DNA of 64,000 nt from Streptomyces sp. NBC_01716 (lineage in GTDB: Bacteria; Actinomycetota; Actinomycetes; Streptomycetales; Streptomycetaceae). The stretch spans positions 1,426,001 to 1,490,000 of the forward strand of contig NZ_CP109181.1 of the NCBI RefSeq assembly GCF_036248275.1, given 5' to 3'. How positions within the stretch are numbered: the first letter of the stretch is position 1; each line of letters opens with the position of its first letter. This document shows, piece after piece, positions 1 to 9,306 of the stretch. The notes under the pieces were generated by a model. That model was not told the origin of the DNA. It made no database searches and was given only the letters and a program-made list of their open reading frames with translations. A program made the position numbers and the translations under genes.

Positions 1-486
1 TTCTCCGGCCAGGTCGTGCAGCCCAAGTCGCCCGGCCACTGGATGGACCCGGGCCCGCTCGGCACGCTCGGTGTCGGCGTCCCCTTCGTCCTCGCGGCGA
101 AGAAGGCGCGGCCGGACAAGGAGGTCGTGGCGCTCTTCGGTGACGGCGCCTTCTCGCTGACGGGCTGGGACTTCGAGACGCTCGTCCGCTACAACCTGCC
201 GTTCGTGGGCATCGTCGGCAACAACTCGTCGATGAACCAGATCCGTTACGGCCAGAAGGCCAAGTACGGCGACGAGCGCGAGCGGGTCGGCAACACCCTC
301 GGCGACGTCCACTACGACAAGTTCGCCCAGATGCTGGGCGGTTACGGCGAAGAGGTCAGGGATCCGGCCGAGATCGCACCCGCGCTCCAGCGGGCCCGCG
401 AGTCCGGACTGCCGTCGCTGATCAACGTCTGGGTCGACCCCGACGCGTACGCCCCCGGAACCATGAACCAGACCATGTACAAGTAA
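1..486 (+). CDS. oxc: Oxalyl-CoA decarboxylase, C-terminal part (gene begins before the window)
   Basis: The last 161 residues of a thiamine-diphosphate enzyme, open from base 1 to the TAA at 484-486. The cofactor signature is visible: GDG followed about 27 residues later by NN (GIVGNNSS), the usual Mg-TPP binding motif of the C-terminal domain in the acetolactate synthase/oxalyl-CoA decarboxylase family. The ending with a [20 protein letters not shown] tail is typical of oxalyl-CoA decarboxylases. The enzyme converts oxalyl-CoA to formyl-CoA and CO2 in the cytoplasm. The formyl-CoA transferase gene starts 8 bases downstream, which supports oxalate rather than 2-hydroxyacyl-CoA lyase activity. 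The N-terminal and central domains lie outside the window, so the oxalyl-CoA specificity pocket cannot be inspected. Confidence 0.86.
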   Translation, partial: FSGQVVQPKSPGHWMDPGPLGTLGVGVPFVLAAKKARPDKEVVALFGDGAFSLTGWDFETLVRYNLPFVGIVGNNSSMNQIRYGQKAKYGDERERVGNTLGDVHYDKFAQMLGGYGEEVRDPAEIAPALQRARESGLPSLINVWVDPDAYAPGTMNQTMYK

Positions 487-494
487 GGGAGGCC

Positions 495-1772
495 ATGATG
501 ACCCAGGCTCTCGAAGCCCCGGAGAACTCCCCCGACACACCGAGCACCCAGGCCCTGAGCGGCATCCGTGTCCTCGACATGACGCATGTGCAGTCCGGCC
601 CATCGGCCACCCAGATCCTCGCCTGGCTCGGCGCGGACGTGGTGAAGGTGGAGGCACCGACGGGCGACATCACCCGTAAGCAACTGCGCGACATCCCCGA
701 TGTCGACTCGCTGTACTTCACGATGCTCAACTGCAACAAGCGCAGTGTCACGCTCAACACCAAGACCGAGCGCGGCAAGGAGATCCTGACCGAACTCATC
801 CGCCGCTCCGACGTGATGGTCGAGAACTTCGGCCCCGGCGCGGTCGACCGGATGGGATTCACCTGGGAGAAGATCCAGGAGATCAACCCGAAGATCGTGT
901 ACGCCTCGATCAAGGGCTTCGGCGAAGGCCCGTACACCAACTTCAAGGCGTACGAGGTCGTCGCGCAGGCGATGGGCGGCTCGATGTCGACCACCGGCTT
1001 CGAGGACGGTCCGCCGCTGGCGACCGGCTCGCAGATCGGTGACTCCGGCACCGGCATGCACGCGGTGGCCGCCATCCTGGCCGCGCTCTACCAGCGCACC
1101 GCCACCGGGCGCGGGCAGCGCGTGAACGTCGCGATGCAGCACGCCGTGCTCAACCTCTGCCGGGTCAAGCTCCGTGACCAGCAGCGCCTTTCGCACGGCC
1201 CGCTGGCCGAGTACCCGAACGAGGACTTCGGCGACGCGGTCCCGCGCTCCGGCAACGCCAGCGGTGGCGGACAGCCCGGCTGGGCGGTCAAGTGCGCGCC
1301 GGGCGGCCCGAACGACTACGTGTACGTGATCGTGCAGCCGGTCGGCTGGAAGCCGGTCAGCGAGCTGATCGGCCGGCCCGAACTGGCCGACGACCCGGAC
1401 TGGGCGACCCCCGAGGCCCGCCTCACCAAGCTGGGCAAGATGTTCCAGCTCATCGAGGAGTGGACCTCGACCCTCCCCAAGTGGGAGGTGCTGGAGAAGC
1501 TCAACGCGCACAACATCCCGTGCGGCCCGATCCTCTCCACCAAGGAGATCATCGAGGACCCCTCGCTCGCGGCCAACGAGATGGTCGTCGAGGTCGAGCA
1601 CCCGCAGCGCGGGAGTTTCACCACGGTCGGAAGCCCGCTGAAGCTCTCCGACTCCCCCGTCCACATCACCGCATCCCCGCTGCTCGGTGAGCACAACGCG
1701 GAGGTGTACGTCGGCGAGCTCGGTCTCGGCGACGAGGAACTGCGCCTGTTGAAGACGAACGGAGTCATCTAG
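495..1772 (+). CDS. frc: Formyl-CoA:oxalate CoA-transferase (CaiB/BaiF class III)
   Basis: A 425-residue class III CoA-transferase, full length for the family. It exchanges CoA between formyl-CoA and oxalate, making the substrate of the decarboxylase encoded just upstream. The N-terminal fold shows [16 protein letters not shown] and ADVVKVE. The conserved catalytic aspartate is in IGDSGTG (about residue 183), and the glycine loop that closes over the active site appears as SGGGQPGW near residue 257. Two adjacent ATG codons (495 and 498) are possible starts. The GGGAGG ribosome site ends at 492, so the second ATG has the better spacing. The stop codon overlaps the GTG start of the next gene by one base, implying translational coupling. 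BaiF-type transferases for other acids are the alternative, made unlikely by the neighbours. Confidence 0.9.
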   Translation: MMTQALEAPENSPDTPSTQALSGIRVLDMTHVQSGPSATQILAWLGADVVKVEAPTGDITRKQLRDIPDVDSLYFTMLNCNKRSVTLNTKTERGKEILTELIRRSDVMVENFGPGAVDRMGFTWEKIQEINPKIVYASIKGFGEGPYTNFKAYEVVAQAMGGSMSTTGFEDGPPLATGSQIGDSGTGMHAVAAILAALYQRTATGRGQRVNVAMQHAVLNLCRVKLRDQQRLSHGPLAEYPNEDFGDAVPRSGNASGGGQPGWAVKCAPGGPNDYVYVIVQPVGWKPVSELIGRPELADDPDWATPEARLTKLGKMFQLIEEWTSTLPKWEVLEKLNAHNIPCGPILSTKEIIEDPSLAANEMVVEVEHPQRGSFTTVGSPLKLSDSPVHITASPLLGEHNAEVYVGELGLGDEELRLLKTNGVI

Positions 1773-3919
1773 TGGCGGACAGCACTGCCTTCAAGCCCGA
1801 CAAGGACAACGTCGACGCGATCATCAAGACCGCGCTCGCGCAGGGGCGTACGTCGCTGACCGCGCCCGAGGGCAAGGCGATCACGGACGCGTACGGGATC
1901 CCGACGCCGGGCGAGGCGCTCGCGGAGTCGGCCGACGACGCGGTGGCCGTGGCCGCCCGGATCGGTTTCCCGGTCGCGATGAAGATCGTGTCGCCGGAGA
2001 TCCTGCACAAGACGGACGCGGGCGGCGTGCAGATCGGCGTCGGTTCGGCGGCCGAGGTACGGGCGGCCTTCACCACGATCGTGTCCAACGCGCGGGCGTA
2101 CGACCCCAACGCGCAGATCCTGGGCGTTCAGGTGCAGCAGATGGTGCCCGCGGGCACCGAGATCCTGATCGGTACGGTCACCGACCCCACCTTCGGCAAG
2201 GTCGTGGCCTTCGGTCTCGGCGGTGTCCTGGTGGAGGTGCTGAAGGACGTCACCTTCCGGCTCGCGCCCGCCACCAAGGACGACGCGCTGTCCATGCTGG
2301 ACGGCATCCGGGCCGCGGAGATCCTGCGCGGGGTACGGGGCGGTGCGGCGGTCGACCGTGACGCGCTGGCCGATCTCGTGGTGCGGGTCTCGCAGTTGGC
2401 CGCCGACTTCCCCAACATCGCGGAGGTGGACCTCAACCCGGTCTTCGCATCGGCGAGCGGGGTCATGGCGGCCGACGTACGGATCCTGCTCACCGAGGAG
2501 TTGCCGGCCGTACGGCGCACCTACTCGCGCGAGGAGATCCTCACCTCCATGCGCCGGCTCATGGAGCCGCGTTCGGTGGCGGTCATCGGTGCCTCCAACG
2601 AGGACGGCAAGATCGGCAATTCGGTTATGCGCAACCTTATCGACGGAGGTTTCGCGGGCGAGATCTACCCGGTCAATCCCAAAGCCGATGACATTCTCGG
2701 CCGCAAGGCGTACAAGAGCGTGATGGACGTTCCCGGTGAGCCTGACGTGGCGATATTCGCGATCCCCGCGAAGTTCGTCGCCACCGCGCTCACCGAGGTC
2801 GGCCGCAAGAACATCCCCAACGCCGTCCTGATCCCGTCCGGGTTCGCCGAGACCGGCGAGCACGAACTCCAGCAGCAGATCGTGACGATCGCCGAGGAGA
2901 ACGGGATCCGGCTGCTCGGGCCGAACATCTACGGCTACTACTCCACCTGGCAGGACCTCTGCGCCACGTTCTGCACCCCGTACGACGTCAAGGGCGGCGT
3001 GGCACTGACCTCGCAGTCCGGCGGCATCGGGATGGCGATCCTCGGCTTCGCGAGGACCACCAGGACCGGTGTGTCGGCCATCGTCGGACTCGGCAACAAG
3101 TCGGACCTCGACGAGGACGACCTGCTGACCTGGTTCGGTGAGGACGACAACACCGACTGCATCGCGATGCACCTGGAGGACCTCAAGGACGGCCGCGCCT
3201 TCGTCGAGGCGGCGCGCGCGACCGTACCGAAGAAGCCCGTGGTGGTCCTCAAGGCCGGTCGTACGGCGGCGGGCGCCAAGGCGGCGGGCTCGCACACCGG
3301 GGCCCTGGCGGGCGACGACGCGGTGTACGAGGACATCCTGCGGCAGTCGGGCGTCATCAGGGCGCCGGGTCTGGGCGAGATGCTGGAGTTCGCGCGCGGG
3401 CTGCCCGTACTCCCCACCCCCAAGGGCGACAACGTCGTGATCATCACGGGCGCCGGCGGGTCGGGGGTGCTGCTGTCGGACGCGATCGTCGACAACGGCC
3501 TGTCGCTGATGGAGATCCCGCCGGACCTGGACGAGGCGTTCCGCGCCTTCATCCCGCCCTTCGGGGCGGCGGGCAACCCGGTGGACATCACGGGCGGCGA
3601 GCCGCCGTCCACCTACGAGGCCACGATCCGGCTCGGGCTGGAGGATCCCCGGATCCACTCACTCGTGCTGGGCTACTGGCACACAATCGTCACCCCGCCG
3701 ATGGTCTTCGCCGAACTGACGGCGCGGGTGGTGGCCGAGTTCAGGGAACGCGGCATCGAGAAGCCGGTGGTGGCGTCGCTCGCGGGCGACGTCGAGGTGG
3801 AGGCCGCGTGCCAGTACCTCTACGAACGGGGCGTCGTGGCGTACCCGTACACCACCGAGAAGCCCGTCGAGGTGCTCGGCGCGAAATACCGCTGGGCGCG
3901 GGCGGCGGGGCTGCTGTGA
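1772..3919 (+). CDS. ADP-forming acyl-CoA (acetyl-CoA type) synthetase, fused alpha/beta subunits
   Basis: A 715-residue NDP-forming acyl-CoA synthetase. Domain order is ATP-grasp first (about residues 10-240, with VAMKIVSPEILHKTDAGGV), then the CoA-binding Rossmann domain (about 265-360, VAVIGASNEDGKIGNS), then the succinyl-CoA-ligase-like domains (TSQSGGIGMA, SHTGALAGDD). Family members interconvert acyl-CoA plus ADP and phosphate with the free acid plus ATP. The GTG start overlaps the frc stop by one base and has GGAG about 7 bases upstream. In oxalate operons such a protein may activate oxalate or recover energy from a CoA thioester, but its substrate cannot be read from sequence. A small patch near 2620-2710 uses more A/T-ending codons than its surroundings, without any break in the frame. 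Confidence 0.85.
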   Translation: MADSTAFKPDKDNVDAIIKTALAQGRTSLTAPEGKAITDAYGIPTPGEALAESADDAVAVAARIGFPVAMKIVSPEILHKTDAGGVQIGVGSAAEVRAAFTTIVSNARAYDPNAQILGVQVQQMVPAGTEILIGTVTDPTFGKVVAFGLGGVLVEVLKDVTFRLAPATKDDALSMLDGIRAAEILRGVRGGAAVDRDALADLVVRVSQLAADFPNIAEVDLNPVFASASGVMAADVRILLTEELPAVRRTYSREEILTSMRRLMEPRSVAVIGASNEDGKIGNSVMRNLIDGGFAGEIYPVNPKADDILGRKAYKSVMDVPGEPDVAIFAIPAKFVATALTEVGRKNIPNAVLIPSGFAETGEHELQQQIVTIAEENGIRLLGPNIYGYYSTWQDLCATFCTPYDVKGGVALTSQSGGIGMAILGFARTTRTGVSAIVGLGNKSDLDEDDLLTWFGEDDNTDCIAMHLEDLKDGRAFVEAARATVPKKPVVVLKAGRTAAGAKAAGSHTGALAGDDAVYEDILRQSGVIRAPGLGEMLEFARGLPVLPTPKGDNVVIITGAGGSGVLLSDAIVDNGLSLMEIPPDLDEAFRAFIPPFGAAGNPVDITGGEPPSTYEATIRLGLEDPRIHSLVLGYWHTIVTPPMVFAELTARVVAEFRERGIEKPVVASLAGDVEVEAACQYLYERGVVAYPYTTEKPVEVLGAKYRWARAAGLL

Positions 3920-4004
3920 GAGACCGGCAGCGGCCGAGCGCAGGCCGTACGGCGCAAGCCGCAGAGCTGTGGGGAGGCGCCGGATGAGCTGACGGTGCGA
4001 CCCA

Positions 4005-4038
4005 GGGGGCCTGTGGATTCCGCTCATCGCAGGCCCCC
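4005..4038 (+). terminator. Hairpin between the synthetase and the MFS gene
   Basis: GGGGGCCTG at 4005-4013 pairs perfectly with CAGGCCCCC at 4030-4038 across a 16-base loop. It lies downstream of the synthetase stop and upstream of the preferred MFS start at 4103, so it may end or attenuate the upstream transcript. No U-tract follows, as is common in Streptomyces. An upstream GTG at 3995 would put the hairpin inside the coding region, one reason for preferring 4103. Confidence 0.55.
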
Positions 4039-4102
4039 CGCACGAAGAGAACGGACAGGGGGCGCTGGCCTGACTTCTTCGACGCAAGGGGTTCGATCGA
4101 AA

Positions 4103-5491
4103 ATGGCGACAACTGACATCTCCACATCCGTCCCCTATCAGGAGGTGACCGACCGGAACGGCCGCATCTACCGGATCGGCCAGTCCGACCGGCAGATCAT
4201 GGGGCGGCCGCGCTGGACGATGGTGCTCTTCCCGTGGATCGGCATGATGGGGATCAGCTCCTCGGAGTACGCGTTCACCGCGGCCGAGGACACTCTCCAC
4301 ACGGCACACGCGTGGAGCAGCGGGCACATCTTCTGGCTGATGGGTGTCTGGATCTTCTTCCAGGCGGCCGTGGCCTTCCCCGCGGGGCAGCTCCGTGAGA
4401 GCGGCAAGCTGCCCGCCCGCTACGCGATGATGCTCGGCGCGCTGGGCACGCTGCTGGGCTACCTCTCCCTGGCCTACGCGCCGCACGTGATCGTGGCGTA
4501 CATAGGCTTCGGTATGTTCAGCGGTATCGGCGCCGGTCTCGTCTACGCGACCTGCGTCAACATGGTCGGCAAATGGTATCCGGAGCGCAAGGGAGGCAAG
4601 ACCGGCCTCGTCAACGGCGGTTTCGCCTACGGCTCCGTGCCCTTCGTCTTCCTTTTCACCTCGTACATGGACCTGAGCAACTACCAGGGTGTGCTGGTCT
4701 TCGTCGGTGTGGTCTGCTGCGCGATGGTCGCCGTCTCCGGCTGGTTCTTCAAGGACCCGCCGAAGTTCTGGTGGCCCGAGGGTGCCGACCCGCTGAAGGT
4801 CTCCGACGACCCGAGGATCCGGCGCGCGCTGGAGAAGAACCCGCCGGCCGTCCGGCAGTACACCCCGAAGGAAGCCGCACGGGTCCCGGTCCTGTGGATG
4901 ATGTGGTTCTGCCTGCTCTGCACGGCGGGCATCAACATCTTCGGTATCGCGATGCAGGTGCCGTTCGGTAAGGAAATGGGCTTCGCCGGCGGGATCGTGG
5001 CCACGGCCATGTCGCTGAAGGCCATCGTGAACGGTACGGGCCGAGGCGTCATCGGCTGGATCTCCGACAAGTACGGGCGCCGCCAGACGCTGATCTTCGT
5101 CTGCATCGTCCTGGGCATGTCGCAGTTCGGCGTGCTGGCCTCCGGATCCGCGGGCAGTATGCCGCTGTTCCTGGTCTGCTCGATGATCTCCGGCTTCGGC
5201 GGCGGCGCGATCTTCCCGCTCTTCGCGGCCATGACGGCGGACTACTTCGGCGAGAACAACAACGCGTCGAACTACGGCATGGTCTACAGCTCCAAGCTCA
5301 TCTCCGGCCTGGTCGGTGCCGGTGTGGGTGGAGTCGTGGTGAGCAACTGGGGTTACAACACCGCGTTCGTCATCGCCGGCAGCGTCGGACTGTTCTCGGC
5401 GTGCCTGGCGACCTTCCTGAAGGCTCCGGGGCGGCCGGACATCAAGAAGATCCAGGCGAATCCGAACCCGATCGGGCGGGAGGACGCCTGA
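4103..5491 (+). CDS. Oxalate/formate antiporter family MFS transporter
   Basis: A 462-residue major facilitator protein with twelve predicted membrane segments. Its position directly after oxc-frc and its OFA-family features point to oxalate uptake coupled to formate export. A large central loop (about residues 215-255) is rich in charged residues, and the sequence ISDKYGRRQT fits the MFS loop between helices 8 and 9. An in-frame GTG at 3995 would add 36 hydrophilic, low-complexity residues. The ATG at 4103 (MATTDIS), preceded by AAGGGG, gives a cytoplasmic N-terminus like relatives. No small partner protein follows this carrier, unlike the second one in the window. Substrate direction and exchange partner are inferred from family and context. 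Confidence 0.82.
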   Translation: MATTDISTSVPYQEVTDRNGRIYRIGQSDRQIMGRPRWTMVLFPWIGMMGISSSEYAFTAAEDTLHTAHAWSSGHIFWLMGVWIFFQAAVAFPAGQLRESGKLPARYAMMLGALGTLLGYLSLAYAPHVIVAYIGFGMFSGIGAGLVYATCVNMVGKWYPERKGGKTGLVNGGFAYGSVPFVFLFTSYMDLSNYQGVLVFVGVVCCAMVAVSGWFFKDPPKFWWPEGADPLKVSDDPRIRRALEKNPPAVRQYTPKEAARVPVLWMMWFCLLCTAGINIFGIAMQVPFGKEMGFAGGIVATAMSLKAIVNGTGRGVIGWISDKYGRRQTLIFVCIVLGMSQFGVLASGSAGSMPLFLVCSMISGFGGGAIFPLFAAMTADYFGENNNASNYGMVYSSKLISGLVGAGVGGVVVSNWGYNTAFVIAGSVGLFSACLATFLKAPGRPDIKKIQANPNPIGREDA

Positions 5492-5526
5492 GCGGATCCG
5501 GATGACGGGATCGCGGACACATGTAC

Positions 5527-5570
5527 GAGGCCCCCTGTGCGGCTCCGGAAGGAGTCGCACAGGGGGCCTC
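5527..5570. terminator. Strong bidirectional hairpin between convergent genes
   Basis: GAGGCCCCCTGTGCG (5527-5541) pairs perfectly with CGCACAGGGGGCCTC (5556-5570), a 15-bp stem with a 14-base loop. It sits between the ends of the converging MFS gene and ebo-type operon and can serve both strands. Confidence 0.85.
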
Positions 5571-5633
5571 TTCATGGGCGCGCCGGTCGGTCAGCGGGCC
5601 GCACGGGTCAAGCGGTCACGCGGATCAGACGGG

Positions 5634-6683
5634 TCAGCAGCGCTTCTCGCGCAGCGAGTGCAGGTGGTCCGCCGACTTCTGGGCGAACAGGATCGAGTCG
5701 ACCGGGTTGTCGTGCTCGGCCTGCCAGTGGTGAGTCCTGCGGCCGTTGTGGGTCTTGTTCACGGCCGAGATGAACTTCTTGTAGTCGATGTCGCCGTCGC
5801 CGACGTCGACCATGTCGTAGCCGTCGCGCGCCTCCTCGTTCTTCACGCCGTCCTTGACGTGGAAGAGGGGGTAGCGCTCGGGCTGCTTGAGCACGTAGCG
5901 CAGCGGGTCGAAGGGGGCGGGCTTGCCGTCACCGGTCTTGCTGAAGCGGTGCACGGCGGAGAAGGCCCAGTAGATGTCCATCTCCAGATAGACCAGCTTG
6001 GGGTCGGTCTCCGCGAGAAGGACGTCGTAGAGACGGACGCCCGGCTTGTCGCTGGCGAAGGAGAACTCCTCGGCGTGGTTGTGCTGGTAGAACTTCATGC
6101 CGCGCTTGCGGGCGGCGGCGCCGTAGGTGTTGAAGTCCTCGGCCGCCCGCTTCCAGGCGTCGACGGTGTCGCCGTGACGGAAGGGGCCGGAGGCCGTACC
6201 GATGTGGTCGAGGCCCAGCGCCTGGGCGTCGTCCAGCACCTTGTCCAGGTTCTGGGCGAAGCTGTACGCGTCCGGGTTGTTGTCGTCGGCGTAGTTGACG
6301 TGGCTGCCGATCGGGCGCAGACCGTGGTCCCTGGCCAGCTTGCGGAGCTGCGGGATGGTGATGGCGCCCGCGCTGCCCTGTGTGTAGCCCGCGTACTCGA
6401 TCTCGTCGTAGCCGAAGCGCTCCAGCTCCTCGAAGACCTTCGCGAAGCCGAGGGAGTTGACCTTGTCACGCAGCGAGTAGAGCTGGATGCCGAGGTGGCC
6501 CGGGGTGAGGACCGGCTCGGTCTTTCCGTGACCGTGGCCCCGGCCGCGCTCGGTGGCGGCCGCGGGGGTGGCCGCGGAGAGACCGAGAATGGCGGCGGCA
6601 CCGGTGCCCGCCGCCACACCCAGCATGTTGCGGCGGCTGAGCTTCGCTGCGAGCTCCGGGTCGACTGACTTCTTGCGGCTCAT
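5634..6683 (-). CDS. Tat-exported sugar phosphate isomerase/epimerase-like TIM-barrel protein
   Basis: A 349-residue protein with an N-terminal twin-arginine signal (SRRNMLGVAAG, arginines at residues 17-18, then a hydrophobic stretch ending ATPAAA). A xylose-isomerase-like TIM barrel follows (GIQLYSLRD, GYDEIEYAGY, HNHAEEF, LEMDIYW, FHVKDG). The His/Glu/Asp residues that bind a divalent metal in this fold appear conserved. Export by Tat implies the folded, metal-loaded enzyme acts outside the membrane on a sugar or cyclitol. It is the last gene of the overlapping ebo-type operon, 17 bases after the phosphatase-like gene, so it is probably co-transcribed. Exact substrate is unknown; related proteins are annotated only as isomerase/epimerase. 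Confidence 0.8.
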   Translation of the reverse strand: MSRKKSVDPELAAKLSRRNMLGVAAGTGAAAILGLSAATPAAATERGRGHGHGKTEPVLTPGHLGIQLYSLRDKVNSLGFAKVFEELERFGYDEIEYAGYTQGSAGAITIPQLRKLARDHGLRPIGSHVNYADDNNPDAYSFAQNLDKVLDDAQALGLDHIGTASGPFRHGDTVDAWKRAAEDFNTYGAAARKRGMKFYQHNHAEEFSFASDKPGVRLYDVLLAETDPKLVYLEMDIYWAFSAVHRFSKTGDGKPAPFDPLRYVLKQPERYPLFHVKDGVKNEEARDGYDMVDVGDGDIDYKKFISAVNKTHNGRRTHHWQAEHDNPVDSILFAQKSADHLHSLREKRC

Positions 6684-6700
6684 GCGTGGAACTCCTTATG

Positions 6701-8137
6701 TCAGTGCAGTCCTGCGAGGTTGAGGAGCAGGGATTTCACGTCGGTGGCCTCGGTGCGGCCGGTGACGGCTTCGGGGGTGGAGCAGAGGATGAGCGGGCCC
6801 TCGTCGTCGCTCGTGGGAAGGCGGCCGTGGCTGCCGCGGATGGGTGAGGGGTCCAGGGGGACCACGGCGAGCCGGTAGCGCATGCCGAGCTTCTTGCGGG
6901 CGATGGCCTTGGCCGCCTTGACCTTCACGTACGGGTCGGCGGGGTCCATGAACAGCTCGACGGGGTCGTAGCCCGGCTTGCGGTGGATCTCGACGAGCTG
7001 GGCGAAGTCGGGCGCCTTGGCGTCGTCGAGCCAGTAGTAGTACGTGAACCAGGCGTCCGGTTCGGCGACGGCGACCAGTTCGCCGGAGCGCGGGTGGTCC
7101 AGGCCGTAGTTCTTCTTGCCCTCGTCGTCCAGGATCTCCTCGATGCCCTTGAGGTCCTTCAGCGCCTCGCGGGTCGCGTCCAGGTCCTCGGGGCGGCGCA
7201 CGTAGATGTGCGAGATCTGGTGGTCGGAGACGGCGAAGGCGCGCGAGGCCATCGGGTCCAGATACTCCATGCCGTCCTGGGTGTGGACCTCAAGGAGGCC
7301 GGCACGGCGCAGGGCCCGGTTGATGTCGACGGGCCGGGAGACATTGGTGATGCCGTACTCGGACAGGGCGACGACCGTGCGGCCCTCGCGGCGCGCGTCG
7401 GCCAGCAGAGGGCCCATCGCCGCGTCGAGGTCGCGGGCCGCCTGGTGGGAGCGGGGGTCGTCGGGGCCGAAGCGCTGGAGGTCGTAGTCCAGGTGCGGGA
7501 GATAGCAGAGCGCCAGATCGGGACGGCGGGTGTCGATGATGTGGCGGGTGGCGTCGATGATCCACTGCGAGGAGACGAGGTCGGCGCCGGGGCCCCAGAA
7601 GTGGAAGAGGGGGAACGTGCCGAGTTTGTCGTGCAGTTCGTCGTGCAGGGCCGGGGGCCGGGTGTAGCAGTCGGGCTCCTTGCGGCCGTCGGCGTAGTAC
7701 ACGGGGCGCGGCGTGACGGTGTAGTCGGTGTCGGCGCCCATCGCGTACCACCAGCAGATGTTGGCGACGGTGTAGCCGGGGTGGGCGCGGCGGGCGGCGT
7801 CCCAGAGCTTGTCGCCGGAGACGAGCCCGTTGTGCTGGCGCCACAGCAGCACGTCGCCCAGCTCGCGGAAGTACCAGCCGTTGCCGACGATGCCGTGCTC
7901 GGACGGCAGGGTGCCGGTGAGGAACGTGGACTGCGCGCTACAGGTGACGGCGGGCAGCACGGTGGTCAGCGGGCCCTGCGAGCCTGCGGCGGCCAGCTTC
8001 TTGAGATTCGGCATATGGGCCAGGAGCTGGGGGGTGAGGCCGACGACGTCCAGGACCAGCAGCGGGGTGGGGCCCGTCGCGGTCTCGGCGGGCTCGGTGG
8101 GCTCGGTCTTCGGCTCGGGTGCGGGGTCGGCGGTCAT
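6701..8137 (-). CDS. eboF: EboF-type alkaline phosphatase/phosphodiesterase-superfamily protein
   Basis: A 478-residue member of the nucleotide pyrophosphatase/phosphodiesterase branch of the alkaline phosphatase superfamily. The N-terminal metal site is LLVLDVVGLT, with the nucleophile threonine expected in PAVTCSAQSTFLTG. Further metal ligands are seen in LCYLPHLDYDLQ and AVSDHQISH. No signal peptide is visible, so it is probably cytoplasmic. Its ATG overlaps the stop of the EboE gene by four bases (ATGA). In ebo clusters a phosphatase-superfamily protein of this type accompanies EboA, B, C and E, and that position is the basis for the symbol. The reaction is not established; hydrolysis of a phosphoester on the transported metabolite or its carrier lipid is a reasonable guess. 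Confidence 0.78.
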   Translation of the reverse strand: MTADPAPEPKTEPTEPAETATGPTPLLVLDVVGLTPQLLAHMPNLKKLAAAGSQGPLTTVLPAVTCSAQSTFLTGTLPSEHGIVGNGWYFRELGDVLLWRQHNGLVSGDKLWDAARRAHPGYTVANICWWYAMGADTDYTVTPRPVYYADGRKEPDCYTRPPALHDELHDKLGTFPLFHFWGPGADLVSSQWIIDATRHIIDTRRPDLALCYLPHLDYDLQRFGPDDPRSHQAARDLDAAMGPLLADARREGRTVVALSEYGITNVSRPVDINRALRRAGLLEVHTQDGMEYLDPMASRAFAVSDHQISHIYVRRPEDLDATREALKDLKGIEEILDDEGKKNYGLDHPRSGELVAVAEPDAWFTYYYWLDDAKAPDFAQLVEIHRKPGYDPVELFMDPADPYVKVKAAKAIARKKLGMRYRLAVVPLDPSPIRGSHGRLPTSDDEGPLILCSTPEAVTGRTEATDVKSLLLNLAGLH

Positions 8138-9303
8138 GGCAGCTCCTTGAGACCCAGGTCGACCAGGAGGTCGCGGGCCAGCGTCAGTTCGGCGGCGATG
8201 CCCTCGGCGAGCCGGCCGCGTGAGCGGGGGCGCAGCTCGGGCGGGAGCGCCTGCCAGGTGTACGTCTCGACCTCCAGGTGGCGGGTCAGCGGTTCGGCGC
8301 CGCCGACGAGCCGGGCGAGGGTTTCCTGGAGTACGGGGAGGGTCGAGGTCAGGGGCGGGGCGGGCGGTGCGTGCAGCGGGACATGGAAGTGGGCGCGCCA
8401 GGGGGCGCCGTCGGGCAGCGCCTCGCCGGCCAGGGCCTCTTCGAGGTCGTCGGTGCCACGCAGCCCGGCCGCCGTACGGGTGCGGGTCTGGTGCAGGAAG
8501 CGCGGCTCGGCGAAGGCGGCCAGGGCGTCCCGTACCTCGGGCAGATGGGGGTGTTCGGCGTGCAGCGCGGCGGAGAGCTGCGCCTTGGGGATGGTGACTC
8601 CGGCCTCCGTGAGCGCTTGGAGCGCCGTCGACGGCTCCTCGAAGGAGGTGGCGAGATGGCAGGTGTCGACGCAGATGCCGATCCGGGGGCTGGCCACGTC
8701 GGTGAGCGGCCCGATCGCGTCGGCGGTGGTCTCGACGGTGCAGCCGGGCTCGGGCTCCAGCGCGATACGGATGGATTTGCCGGTCAACTCCTCCAGCGCG
8801 TCCAGCCGTTCGGCGAGGGTGGTGAGCGCGGCGTGGGCGGTGCGGGCGGCCGCTTCGTCGAAGTCGGTGCGCCAGGCGAGCGGCAGCGTCGAGACGGAGC
8901 CCTCGGTGACGTCGTCGGGCAGCAGGGCCGCGAGGAGCCGTGCGAGGTCGGTGGTGTGCTCAAGGCGCTCGGGGTCGGCCCAGTCCGGTTTGTAGACGCG
9001 GTACTTGACCTCTTCGGCGCCGAAGCCGTCGTACGGGAATCCGTTGAGGGTCACGACCTCCAGGCCGCGCCGCTCCAACTCGCTTTTCAAGCCGCGTAGT
9101 TGGGCGGGGTCGTTGATCAGCGAGCGGGCCGCGCCCTTGGCGAGCCACAGACCTATGCCGAGGCGGTCACGGCCCAGGCGCTTGCGGATTGGCTCGCAGT
9201 GGTCGCGCAGTTGGGCCAGGACGCCTTCGAGGTTCTCGGCGGGGTGGACGTTGGTGCAGTACGAGAGATGGACGGTGGAGCCGTCGGGGTGGCGGAAGCG
9301 CAT
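8134..9303 (-). CDS. eboE: EboE-type metabolite traffic protein (xylose-isomerase-like TIM barrel)
   Basis: A 389-residue protein beginning MRFRHPDGSTVHLSYCTNVHPAE when read in two parts, an opening characteristic of EboE. It has a TIM barrel with LGIGLWLAKGAA, VTLNGFPYDGFG, IALEPEPGC and IGICVDTCHLA; the last two carry the Glu and Asp/His residues expected to bind metal. EboE is one of the conserved ebo proteins linked elsewhere to export of a metabolite to the periplasm, the scytonemin precursor in Nostoc. The start lies 3 bases beyond the EboB stop and the end overlaps the next gene by four bases. No export signal is present, so it should act in the cytoplasm. Its substrate is unknown. Confidence 0.85.
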   Translation of the reverse strand: MRFRHPDGSTVHLSYCTNVHPAENLEGVLAQLRDHCEPIRKRLGRDRLGIGLWLAKGAARSLINDPAQLRGLKSELERRGLEVVTLNGFPYDGFGAEEVKYRVYKPDWADPERLEHTTDLARLLAALLPDDVTEGSVSTLPLAWRTDFDEAAARTAHAALTTLAERLDALEELTGKSIRIALEPEPGCTVETTADAIGPLTDVASPRIGICVDTCHLATSFEEPSTALQALTEAGVTIPKAQLSAALHAEHPHLPEVRDALAAFAEPRFLHQTRTRTAAGLRGTDDLEEALAGEALPDGAPWRAHFHVPLHAPPAPPLTSTLPVLQETLARLVGGAEPLTRHLEVETYTWQALPPELRPRSRGRLAEGIAAELTLARDLLVDLGLKELP

Positions 9304-9306
9304 GGC

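Noticed and set aside
2620..2710. Short patch of A/T-rich codons in the acyl-CoA synthetase gene
   Set aside because: Frame and conserved CoA-binding motif continue through it; too short to indicate transfer.
3995..4102. Upstream in-frame GTG for the first MFS gene
   Set aside because: It would include a 9-bp GC-rich hairpin and add a hydrophilic arginine/proline-rich leader. The ATG at 4103 fits MFS starts better.
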